Source: Eudromia elegans
Taxonomy: Eukaryota; Chordata; Aves; Tinamiformes; Tinamidae
Direction: 5' to 3'
Assembly (NCBI GenBank): GCA_003342815.1
Contig: PTEX01000014.1
Location: forward strand, 7,370,765-7,434,764
Length of the DNA stretch: 64,000 nt
Shown: in pieces, positions 25,293-36,830 of the stretch
Numbering within the stretch: the first letter of the stretch is position 1
How the letters are laid out: each line of letters begins with the position of its first letter
Position numbers and translations under genes: made by a program
Notes under the pieces: generated by a model
Databases searched by the model: none
Seen by the model: only the letters and a program-made list of their open reading frames with translations
What the model was told of the DNA's origin: nothing

Positions 25293-25490
25293 GGCTGCTC
25301 CCCCTCCGCCATGTTGCCCAGCTCGGCAGCGCAGGACTACAACTCCCACAATGCCGTGGTGGGGACGGAAGGCGGCACCAAGCCCTCCCATTGGCCGCGC
25401 TGCGGGAGGGCGCGCGGCTATTGGAGGGCGCCCACGCCCGTGGCTCTCCTCGGCGGGGCGGGAAGGGGACGGCTGCGCGCTCTGCTCGTG
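25293..25490 (+). promoter_or_regulatory. PM20D1 promoter: ZNF143-like site and paired CCAAT boxes
   Basis: A sequence beginning at 25336, ACTACAACTCCCACAATGCC, closely matches the ZNF143/STAF site common in housekeeping promoters. Two inverted CCAAT boxes (ATTGG at 25390-25394 and 25420-25424) are exactly 30 bp apart, a spacing typical of paired NF-Y sites. There is no TATA box. Transcription therefore probably starts between about 25450 and 25485, leaving a very short 5' UTR. Motifs are seen; factor binding is inferred. Confidence 0.6.
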
Positions 25491-28400
25491 ATGGCGGGCG
25501 TTGTGAGGCGGCGGGCGGCGACCTGGGCCGCGGTGCTGCTGCCCGGTGCGGCCCTGCTGGTGCTGGCGGCCGTCGTGCTGCTCCGCGCCTACGGGCCGCG
25601 CTCCCCGGCCGTGCCGCGCCTCTGGGCGCGCCGCCCCGCCGGCCATTCCGCCTTCAGCGCCGGCGAGCGGCTCGAGCTGCGCGAGGCGCTGCGAGGTGAC
25701 CGCGCCCGCCCTGAGGGACCCCAACGCTCCCCCGGGACCGGGAGGGGGACCCGCCGTGGCGGCCTGTGCAGAGCCGAGGTGCGGGGTGGTGTGGAAGGCG
25801 CCTTGGTGCCCGAAAGCTGCCCCAATACCTACAGTTTTAAAGAAAACACAAGTCTGCCGCGGATAAATTGATTTTTGTGCTGGGCAGCGTCCTCAAAAGA
25901 GCTCATGTTGCTACCAGACAACTCTTCTTATCTAAAACCCCCCAAAAAACGCTCTGAGCAGCTATCGGAGCCCGCGCAGCACAGCTGAAGTGCTCTTGGT
26001 TCGGGTACCAGTCTCTGTGCCTCAAAAGAGGGATATCCCCCCAGAAAATAGTCCCTTTTTGCCCCTTTGAAATCCCTTTCAAACGTTGTGTGAGTGATTT
26101 CATTGCTGGATGACTTCCGTTTTGTGCTTTATTAAAGGTGCTGTTAAAATCCCAACCGTTTCCGTATCTCCAGAGGAATTAAATACAACTGCCATGGCAG
26201 AGTTTGGGAATTATATTAAGGAAGGTATTAAGTGAACTCTAATTCTTGGCTCTCTCTGCTTCTTCACTTTATTTTAGTAAGCAAATTGAGGAGAATGTGT
26301 GGTTCTTGACTGTAATGGAGTAGATTTTAATTTTACTTTAAGAAGAACTGGCAAAACGGCATCTCTCTGTGCAGCAATGCCGTTGGGGATAGCAGTGGCC
26401 AAAGCTTAGGGCAGAAAAAGTGCTTTTCACAATATTTTTTTTGGCCTCAGAGAGACGTAAATGACCTTGGCATTCCAAAAATTGTAGAAATAGAGGAGAG
26501 AAGAGGAAGACCAAGCCAGTTTCAGCCTTTTCTTTGGGTAGCCCCATCGCTACCTCCAGAACAGCCATATCTGCTTATTGAAGCAAGTTGTGGTCAGTCT
26601 CATTTGCAGTGCTCCTGCTGAGGTTAAATAGGTAACAGTGCTGTGGAATAGGTAGTGATAAAATTGGAAATGACTGAAATTTTTCTCTTTTTATTTTCTC
26701 TTTTACTACCTTAACAGTCTTTCCTGCTGTATTTTCTTCAAAGTTCATTCAACATGAAATTGTTGGATCTTACAGCCATCTCTTCACCGTTCAGGGATCC
26801 CACCCTGAAATGATGCCCTATATGCTGCTTGCACACATGGATGTCGTGCCTGCGGCCCCAGATGGCTGGGATGTCCCTCCCTTCTCAGCTGTGGAACGCG
26901 AAGGTTTCATCTATGGACGAGGAACGTTGGATAACAAAAACTCAGCTATAGTATGTCTTGTTATTGACTCTTCTCTTTCAGAGAGATACACAAAGCCTGA
27001 AAAAAAGACAGAGTGGAATCTCTTTTCTTGAGATTTACATGTTGTGTCTTGTGCTGTCTTTAAATCAAGCATATTAATGATAAATTCCCAAGGCTTGCAG
27101 CTTTTTTGTTGTTTGTATGTGCTTTAGCTTTGTCTTTCACTTCTATGAAAGGAATATATTTTATAATGCAGATGTACTTGGTTAAGTTCCGTATTTAAAT
27201 TTTATGTCAAAAGCTGTCTTTGAATTCAGGGATAGACTTGGGAGCACAGATTACATTTCTCATTTACGCTTTTCTATCTTCGTAACCATTTTTTGTGCAA
27301 TCCATACTGCTCATTAAATTAAGTGGGCTTGATCAGATTAGAGTCAAATTGTATATAGTTTAGATAGTTTAAAGAAACAGTTAAGTCCTTGAATAATTCT
27401 GATTCTGTCATGCTTCCTCTGCAGTTTGTCATTGACTTTGTCAGTAGCAAGAACAAGCCCGTACTGTATTTCTTGTCTGTAGGCTGATACTGTATAGCAT
27501 GCTAAATCTTAAGCATCATTGATCAGGACTGTAACAGTGTGTTTTCCAGAGAATGAGAATATCATCAGTAGGAGATGGGGAAATAAAAGCTCAGCTGTGA
27601 ACAGAACAAAGTCTCTTTACAGGCTGTGAATGCATCATATTTCTTTCACATTATTTTATTCTTACACCCAAGAATAGTAGAATATATATATTTTCTTTTT
27701 TTTTTCCTGCAGGGTATTCTGCAAGCTCTAGAGTTTTTGCTAAGAAGAAACTACAGACCCCGCAGATCTTTTTATGTTGGCATTGGACACGATGAAGAGG
27801 TATTTCTCTTTCCCTGCATCTGAACAGCTACTTGTATCCCTTGTCCATGTACACAACAAGGTCTACTTTTAGGGACTTTATATACAACATCCCTTGTGTT
27901 TCTTACACTTATGTGAGCAGGGACTGTGTGAGACACATGGTCATAGTCACGTATTGATTGTATTAATAAGTGGTACGAAGAGATAGACAAGATGGGTTTG
28001 TTTGGTCATGTTTATAAATAAAAGTCAAAGAATTGTCTGTGGCAAAAATCAGTATGTCTTTAAAAATGACTAACCTTTGTTTATAGCTCTGGGATACCAT
28101 TGTGTCCAAGAAATAGTAGGATTCAAAACAAGACTCACTGATGTTCATGGATGAGAGAATCTCTCAATGGGGATATAAATTCATCTGTTTCCAGGCCTTT
28201 AGCAATGACGACTGCATTTTACTAGAAAGAACCTCCAAATGACAGGCTCTATAGCTGTTCATGATGGGATTTTTGCATTCTCTCATGATGGGATTTGCAT
28301 TTTGGCACTGGCACAATTAAGATATTTTCCACTCTTCTTGCTGCTCACGTGGCTTAACCTGCCTGGTTTCTCTGCTTGGATTCGCACAGGTGTTCGGTCG

Positions 28401-31400
28401 AAAAGGAGCAAAGAAGATGGCAGCTCTGTTGGAAGCTAGAGGAGTGAAACTGTCTTTCCTGTTAGACGAGGGAAGCGGTATCCTAAGTGGCATCATTGCA
28501 GGAATGAAGAAGCCAGTAGCTCTGTAAGTAAGAGGGTACAGAATTACCATGATAAAAGCAATCCATTTTCAATGCTGAAGATGCAGCAGCGGTGCAGAGT
28601 GTATGCAGAGGAGCCCCAGAGGGTGCTTATTGTCCACCACAGCTGTGCTGACAAAGGCAGAATTCTTCATTTAGCTGCTGCAGGCATGTTAATTGTGTGC
28701 TATAGTCTGTTCCTTGGAGAAAATGCCAGGACATCAGTGCTCTGAGGGTTTAAAGATTGTGTTAAAGATCCCTTCTTTGGGATGGGTGTTGCATCTATGG
28801 AGTTTTATCTGTTAAAATAAGCAGATTATTCCTTTCATCTATGGTTTGTATATGTGTCTTTAGAGTTGCGTTAATCCATTCATTTATTTATGAATCATCA
28901 GAATAGGTATCACAGAAAAGGGTTCAATAACACTGAACTTCACTGTGGAAAAGGAGCCAGGACATTCCTCCTTTCCTCCAAAGGAGACGAGCATTGGCAT
29001 TCTTGCAGCAGCAATGTCCAGGTGAGGGCTTTTTATCATCTGTATCAAGCAAGCAATCTCATAGATTACAGCTTTTTACATATTTACATTGAGTGTTTTG
29101 TAAATTCCCCTTACATATTTGAAGTTGAAGTTTGTAGCTCATTTAGAAGTGCAGAAATATGGCCTCTAACTGAGGGAAAAATTGCCAAATGTCTGGGCAT
29201 CTTTTCACTTCAGCTGTTTCTAGTATCTATTGAGTCCTTGTAACCCAGACAAGTTCTTCATTATCACACTTATCCTTAATACCTAATAGCTAGCAATAGG
29301 AATCATTTTGTGGGTTGTAAAATTTTCCAGGTATTTATTTTTGCATGTGCATGCATACTGCTAATAATTGTCCAAGTGAATAAACACAATGCAATATCAG
29401 GATGTTGCATCCCAAAATCTGGGTATGTCTTCTCCTTACTTGTTTGTGTACATACCAGGCTGTTTAAATAAAATCTGTCTTAGATGAAGTTAGAGGGCAG
29501 TTATGATAGATTTTTGTGTACTATTTTTCTATATTTCTTTGTATCTTCAGTAAGAGTCAGACTTTTACACTTTTTTCTGCTGTTCCTGAAAGAAAATCTT
29601 TGGATGCCAGTGAATTGGTCAGAAATCTTTAGTGAATGTGGGCTCACAGTTTTGTTTGTCAGGAGAAAAAGTGTGGTTGCATCTCAAATACATGTCCATG
29701 TTCAAAATGCAAATTCCCATTAGTCTTGCAGCAATATGAGCCAATGATTTTTTTTTTCTAATTTTCAATGTGCATTTGCTTTGCTGCAGGCTGGAGCAGA
29801 ATCCCATGCCCAATATGTTCGGCTATGGGCCTGAACTCATGACTATGGAGCACCTTGCACCAGAGGTGAGGAAAAAAAATGTAATTTAATTCACAGATTT
29901 TCAAACTAATAAGTGAAGAGTTACCCAGCCTATGAACTTCGAACATAATTGTGGATTTCCCGTTGAAATAATTTACTAGAAAGGAGAAGACTTCAGCTGG
30001 CATTTTTCCACACGGGGAAGTATTCCCGTTGGCCTCGTTTCAACCATAGCAAAATGGTGTCTCTTGTCTCGAGAGCTGGATACTTAGTCATTTGTGCTCT
30101 TATTTCTTCTGTTTAGTTCAGTTTTCCTCTCAATCTCGTCATGACCAATCTATGGCTGTTTTCACCTATTGTCAGCAGGTAAGAAATTATATCTGCCCTA
30201 AGCATTCCTGTCTCCTTGCCCTTAAAAGGATAAAGTCCACTGGCCATTTCTGTTTTTCCAGTGAAAGCAGTCATCCCATTTTGTAGTTTAGACAAAGGTT
30301 AGTATGTGCTTTATTAATTGAATAGGCCTTTGTTCAGCTTATTACCCATGTAGTTGTGGTTCTTTTGTTTCATAGCTATTAAACTTCTTTGAAATTTGTT
30401 CTTTTTTTTCTTTTTTTTTTTTTTTTTTCCCTCGAGAATTCTTTCCTGGAAACCTTCCACCAATGCTTTGATTCGAACCACTACCGCAGTCACAATGTTT
30501 AATGCAGGTGTCAAGGTAACTCATTTCGATTTTTAATTCATGTGGTATAACATGATTTGTGGCGTGATCCTTTGTGCCACTACTACCAATACCACTTTTA
30601 TTTTGTATGTGGCTTGCATTTAGATACTGTTAAAAGTTATTTCATTTCTGAAGTGACTAGTACCCATCTCTGGGTTACAAATAGTTTATGATTTAGGATG
30701 GGCAAGACAGAACACTTTTCTGTGTTACATGATAAGTATTGTTGACAATGGGTAAAACTATCACAGTCACAAACCCTGAGCAAGGCTCAGATGGAGCGGG
30801 GCTTTTGTGAGGGGAGAAATAGGTTCTGGTTGGTGCTGCCAGGTGTTGCCGTAGTAAAGAAGAGCAGCTCTCCAAAAGCCCTGACGAGGGGAAAAAAAAA
30901 AAGGCTATTTTGTGTTCCCCAAAACAAAATCTTGCTGAAAAGTGTCCCTAAACAGGAAAGGAAGTTACAGTGGCTGAACAGTGACACTAAGTGGTAAGAA
31001 ATGAAGTGACACCTCAATTTTGTTTTTTAAAATGTAACTTTGGTGTCTGACAAAGTTAGAGATATTCTGCAGAAGGAGCTATGTCTCTTCACTAGTGTCA
31101 TTTGTTAAGTGTCTTAGGTGTGACATACTTGGGGAAAAGAAATATGGCAGTAGTAAAGTACATTTTTTGGACAGTTTGGATAAATCATTATTTTTCTAAA
31201 AAAAACTTTAGTAAAGTATCTCAGAATATCTGAAGGGAGAAAATTTTTTCAAGTAACTTTTCTTTAACAGGTAACTTCCTTTTTGTTGAAACAATGAGTA
31301 TTTCTTTGTATAATTACTTGCATTATAAATGAGATTTGCAGTATTTGAACACAGAGTAGGGAAGGTCATAGCCATTTATGTTAGTGGGAGCAAGAAGAAG

Positions 31401-34400
31401 CTTCAGGCTTTGCGTGCTGCGGTTGTTTGAGCACTTTCTGAGTTTAAAGCTGGCATTTTAATCTGTTTTTGACTTTAAGTTTAGTTCCTCTTTTTGTAGA
31501 TAAATGTTGTCCCGTCTTCTGCAAAAGCAACTGCGAACTTCCGCATCCACTCTGCGGAAAAGGCCACTGAGGTACTGTCTGTTCGGTCATTTACTTCTTT
31601 GCTCTCCTTTGGGTATTTTGCTTTTCTGTACATTTACAACCGATGACTAGTCTGCAGACAGGAAGCTTCCCTCATTTTTATTTTTTTCCATACCTTTCTA
31701 CATAGTATCTGCACTTGGGCTGAGCGCCTCCCTGCTTCCAGATGCTGTTTTATTCTCCATCTTTTCCTGAACTGGCACTTGCATCTGAGATGAACTAGGT
31801 CTGTGGGGCAAGAGGTCTGGAAAGTTCTTCTCTTTTTTCTCCCTATTAAACAAAGAGGGAAAAGGGGAAGATTTGGGAATTGTGCCTTTGTGCTGGCTAT
31901 ACTTCATCTCAGAGGAGGAGGGAAAAGATAGGCTGGTGGTGGTTTGGTTTTTTTGTTTTTTTTTTTTTTTTNNNNNNNNNNNNNNNNNNNNNNNTGTTTG
32001 TTTTTTTTTCCACAAAAATGCATTGTTTCTTATGTATTTTTCTTTACCTGGGTTTGTAGCTGGAGTAGTTCATCACATTTGGGTGGGTGGTTTGCTTTTA
32101 TGTTGGATGTCTATATTGGCTGTTATTAGGAGGAACTTGCAAGTGAGCAAGGTTGTTTTATTTACAAGTGGAATAGAGTTTATTCAGCACCACCTTCTTA
32201 GAAACTCTAAGTTTCACATACCTTCTGAATATGGAACAGAGTATGAAGCAGCCCTAATTTGGAAGCATGCTCTGCAGTTACAGCAGTCATTCTTGTGCCA
32301 TGAAGCACATGGATAGTTTATGACTGTGGGATGGAAGCATTAAAGCTTGTGATCTGTGAGAAGGAGATGGCCTGGTGCAATGGGGTGGGTGTAACAGAAT
32401 TGTCCAGTGAAGGACAGTGATGAAAAATTATCATGAAATAATATGTTCCCTTCCCAAACCTTTGATGAAAGTTTATCTTTCTAGAAACTTTTTCTGGATT
32501 CTGGGATGACCCAGCTGCTGGGCAGCAGTGGCTTGGCCACGTGCCTTTCATGGCTGAAGCGATTTAGGAAGAGCTAGAGGCAATGATGCACTTCAGAATA
32601 GCACTGGAAAAAAAAATGTTAGCTTTCATATCAGCCATCCAGTGAGTAAGAGGAAGACAGATTGTCATGCCTGTATTTGGAACCAAAATTGTCAGTTCAC
32701 TGACAGATCTCTTCTGGAAATTGGATCATATGCTGACATCTACCAGGGACATTCTCTAATTTCTTTTGCTTATTTAATCTTTGTGGTTAACCCATAGGTG
32801 CTAGAGACAGTTAGAAACACTATTGCTGATGACAGAGTGAAGATTGATATAGTAGAGGCCTTTGACCCACTCCCCATCAGCCCTTGGGATGATCAGGCAT
32901 TTGGAGTCCATATTTTTCAAAGAACCATCCTGGATACTTTCCCAGATGTTGACAGTGTGGTCCCAGGTAACAGCAAGCACATGATGATTATTGTTTCCTT
33001 TCCAACTTCCCCCTTCTTCCTCTTCCCCCTCCCCTGTTGCTTTGTTTCCATTTTTTGTGTATTTCTCCACCCCAGCTGGAAACTACTGGAAACAGCTATT
33101 TTTTCCTTTTCAACTCGGTTCCCTCTTTCCGTTTTAAACTTCTTGATGTTGTTTTTTTTAAGTAGTGGAAGTAAAAAGCAAACAGGAAACAGACAGAAAC
33201 AATAAGTCTTGAGTTGGACTCTGCGCATACAAAGGGATCCCTTCAAAGAAGAGAGGAATTGGCAGAGAAGAGGTGGTTGTCTTGCTTTAGCTCTTGTAGT
33301 GTTTTCCTAGCTGGCAAAGTCATTCTTGCTCTTCTCTATCATTCCTTATGATTCCAGCCCCTTACCTTGCCTAACAGTTCCTTGCTACTTCCGTACAGTT
33401 TGGATTGCAATTTGGAACTTAAACTTCTGTGGATACTAGGTATCATAGCTGTCCTTAAAGCAATTGAGCTGAATGTTCAGTTGCTTTTGGTATGGGAGAG
33501 AATTTTCTTCTTTCAGGATGTAGCATAGACTGTTTCCAATGATTTGCCTTTTGGTGTGGGTAGGGGTCATGTACAACTGTTATCAGGTGCCTTTTCTTTC
33601 TCCTAGGAAGTGTGTGGGTCGTTCATTTGTTGCTCTCTTGCAAAGTAAACCGGAGGTTTGTTTTCCAGGCACGTGTGTTGGAAACACAGACAGCAGGCAT
33701 TTCACGAACATCACAAATGCCATTTATCGATTTAACCCAGTGCTCTTGAAATCAGATGATCTTCCCAGGTACTGTATTGTATCTGCACAGGGGCAGCTGT
33801 TTGGGGTGGGGACTAGAGAAAGAAAATTGATATGTTTTAGGCAGGAGGAGGAAACCCAACCTTGTATACTTTGGCTTGGCCTTGTTGTTGCCTCACATTC
33901 TCGTAGGCCACCCATTTCCTGCAGATTTGGGTGCTGCGCAAATAGAGGATGATAATTACACTGGAAGAGCATTAATTTGTGGTGTTCTTTACTTCAGATG
34001 CAGACGGGGCAGCGTTCAGATGTCCCCATCCCATAGCACAGTAGGATTTGTATAACAGTGTTTGACTGGATGCGGTATCTAGTGCTGCAGTTTAGAAGGG
34101 GGTATTCTAGTGTCTGGCACGCATGCTGCTCCCAGTTTATTAGGTCCTTAATGCTAGAGGTTACATTTCTTGGCTTAAAATGATAATGAAGAATGTTACC
34201 ATGCAAGGGAATTATTTATATACAATGCCATGGTTTTGTCATTTTTTTGAGGTGCAGATGATGTGGGAGTTGAGTGCTCTGGTAACTGTACAGGACAAAA
34301 ATGTCCAAGAACTGGGCAGAAGAGTGAAATACCTGTTGATCTTTTTCACATAATCTGAGGATTTAGTCAGTGTACTCAGAGACTTCAATTGGTAAATTAT

Positions 34401-34673
34401 TTTAGCTGTCCTGAGGAACCTTATTGTGGTCTGTTTATGTTCCGTTTTGTGCTATGAAGTGAACTAACAGGTTGTTAGTTAAATGTAGGTGAATCACAGA
34501 CAAATGCATACTGGAATGAAAACTGTCCTTCTCTTTCTACCAGGATCCATGGGTTGAATGAGAGAATCTCTGTTGAAGTTTATGAAAAACAGGTCGAGTT
34601 TCTCTTTCAACTAATTCAGAACTGTGATATTGAAAAGCTGCCGGAGCCTCATGCAAACTCCCATGAGCTGTGA
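25491..34673 (+). CDS. PM20D1: PM20D1, M20-family N-acyl amino acid synthase/hydrolase (13 exons)
   Basis: Secretory-pathway metallopeptidase-fold enzyme that in mammals makes and hydrolyses N-fatty-acyl amino acids. Exons: 25491-25695, 26138-26224, 26718-26950, 27713-27799, 28390-28523, 28902-29021, 29790-29865, 30117-30178, 30437-30515, 31500-31571, 32798-32966, 33669-33768, 34544-34673; 517 residues (human 502). An Arg-rich start is followed by a hydrophobic stretch at about 10-32, a signal peptide or signal anchor. M20 metal and catalytic residues are all present: H137 and D139 (AHMDVV), D169 (TLDNKN), E203-E204 (HDEE), D230 (DEG) and H452 (NTDSRH). The dimerisation-domain PGHSS has H270. 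Sequons at N84, N261 and N455 fit secretion. After E204 the sequence reads VFGRKGA, unlike the human protein as I remember it. The exon 9 acceptor (CGAG, after a long T-run) is weak but keeps frame. The start was chosen for the leader and CCAAT position; the frame stays open upstream to 25245. Confidence 0.95.
30402..30430 (+). repeat. Poly-T run at exon 9 acceptor of PM20D1
   Basis: A nearly pure T-run (about 27 of 29 bases) serves as the polypyrimidine tract just before the CTCGAG acceptor at 30431-30436. Its true length may be misassembled, as T-runs also border the assembly gap at 31972. Confidence 0.7.
31951..32010. other. Assembly gap of 23 N within a poly-T tract
   Basis: Bases 31972-31994 are N, flanked on both sides by long T-runs. 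The gap lies in PM20D1 intron 10, away from coding exons, so it does not affect the protein. The true length is unknown. Confidence 0.98.
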
Positions 34674-36230
34674 GAGCACCAGAGAGGAGCAGCTACCGAG
34701 GCAGACGCTGGCGTGGTAGGGATCTGGCTGTAGGATGCAGTCATGTCGTCCTAAGAGCTGTGCCTGGAATGTGATTATTGGAAATCATGGTTTACATTCC
34801 AATGAGAAAAACTGGTTGTTACTTTTGATTCAGCTCCACAGTTTGCCAGAGGGTGATAAGAATCTGCACAAAACACAACAAATAACTCTGATTTCTGTTC
34901 CTCCCTGTCCTCATGCAGACATTAATCTGATGATACTACTGTTTTTCACTCTTTCCTGAAATCCTTAAGCTTCTCAAATTGATAGTCACTTAGAAATCTA
35001 AGCTCTAATTCTCAGTCACTCACCCATCTGTAAAAGAGCTAATCTCACTATGTGTATTTTTGACATATTCCTCCTGTATAGAGGATTGATTTTTCACAAG
35101 GAATGTCACTATCAGAAGCTTGTGTGAAAAGTCTTTAGCCTGGTGCTGGTTTGGTGGATTTGGGCAGGGCAGAGCTGGATCTGCTGCACTGCTGCTTTGG
35201 ATGGGCTTCTTTCCCAAATGGTGCTTTCAGCCAGTGTCAGTGTTATTTTGGTACTCCTAATTCATGCACTGATTTATAACTCCAGTTTAAAACACTGGGC
35301 TCCAGCAGTTCTGGTTATATTGCTGTAACTCTAGTGTTGCCCTGATTTCAGAGGTGCTAAGTCTGCTGCTAACCCCTATTCTCATCTTTTCAGTGACTTC
35401 CCCGCTGATCGTTCTTTAGTAAGACCCAGAATATGTTGTGCAGCTCGTTGTCAGACTAAGAAACTGCAGCTTTAAATAGGAAAGTGCATCAGTATTGTCT
35501 GCTCATATATATTCTTTATGCACTGGATCTGTTTTTCTGTAGTATGTTTCTCTTTTTTTCCTTTTTTTGATTCTAAAAAATGGTGATGCCTTCCAGTTTC
35601 TCCCAGCTCAGGAGGAGCAGGGAGCCTTCCCTGTTCCCTCATGGCCTCCCTAGCACTTTTCACTTTAGCCTGGCCCTCTTTTTTTGCTTGATTTAGCTCT
35701 TTGGGAATCCAAACGTGGACAGGCCATTGATGTTGACCCTGTCTCGTCTGCTCTTGCACTTCTTGCACTATCATGCCTAACTCATTAAGGACTCTTGTTT
35801 TGGCCTAGTTATTAATTAAACAAGGGAGGAATTAAGAATCGGCTGTTAACCAAAGTACAGACAAGGATGAAAAACAATGTGTTGCACTGATGTGCATTCT
35901 TTGTGCTGTAGGAACACACCAAGTATCCTCCTGTTGCACTGTTTCAGAGATGCTTGTTTCTTTTTCATAGTGTGAGTTATGCATGGGAGTCAGTGGTTCT
36001 TCTGATCTATGAACACCTTGTAAAATGTACATGAAGTACCCCGAAATGTATCTTGAAAAAGAGAGAGAACTGTGATTTCTAGATTCACCATTCTGTATTT
36101 ATTTGCACTCTGATTTTATCAGTACAGCCAGTGGGCTTGAACTGTTTCAAGTGACTAAATAACTGAAAATAGATTGTAATTTTCAGTAATAAAAAAGAAT
36201 GCAGATTAATTTCTGGTTATTATTTAATCT
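34674..36230 (+). other. PM20D1 3' UTR with candidate poly(A) signal
   Basis: About 1.5 kb of AT-leaning sequence after the PM20D1 stop codon, without any recognisable exon. A good poly(A) signal AATAAA lies at 36188-36193, followed by T-rich sequence (ggttattatttaatctttta). An upstream variant ATTAAA occurs near 35814. I take the 3' end of PM20D1 to be near 36215. Confidence 0.5.
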
Positions 36231-36655
36231 TTTAATGTAACTGTATAATTGCAATGAAGTCATTTCCACAACTGGGTCTGCACTAAAGCAAGTTGCAGAG
36301 TTTCCATCAAAACAAATGCCCGTATTTTCCAGCCAGCCTTAATCCTGCCCCCTCCCTAGTGGTCTTCTACCTACACAATTAACTAATGCTGTTTATTCAT
36401 TGCTGGATAGTAAATAGTGTGCATCTCTAGTGCATTCAATCTCTGATCTTAATGTCATTGATCTAGCTTCATGTTAACAGTTCTTTGCTGTGTGATGGTT
36501 CTTCGAAACTCCTGTTGCAGAGGCAACAGAAGTGGCATCTCAGGGTCACATTAAAATACATCCCCATGAGTGAAGGTGGAGGAAGCTTTCCCTTGGACTG
36601 GTTTCTACAAGGGATCTAGAGGGAATCCCTTAGGGGATTGTTCAGGGGGTTGTTC
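36231..36655. other. Intergenic spacer
   Basis: AT-balanced spacer between the inferred PM20D1 poly(A) site and a CR1 relic. No gene, RNA or repeat recognised. Confidence 0.4.
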
Positions 36656-36830
36656 TGGGGACCAACCACTGGAAAGCAGTTTTGCAGAAACAGAGCTGGG
36701 GGCCTGGTGGGCAGCAAGTTGAACATGACCAGCAAAGAAATGATCAGCATCCAGAGCGGAGGGAGGAAAGATGATGGGTTGCGAGAGGTCCCTTTCAACC
36801 TCAGCTATTCTGTGATTCTGTGTCATGCTG
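36656..36830 (+). mobile_element. CR1 LINE relic with internal deletion
   Basis: The left part (gggggcctggtgggcagcaa, then gttgaacatgaccagcaaag) matches the CR1 polymerase region, coding for the motif around 'LGVLVDSKLNMSQ'. The right part (gagaggtccctttcaacctc, then agctattctgtgattctgtg) is the CR1 3' tail. The several hundred bases normally between these parts are missing, so this is an internally deleted fossil copy. It lies between PM20D1 and SLC41A1. Confidence 0.75.
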
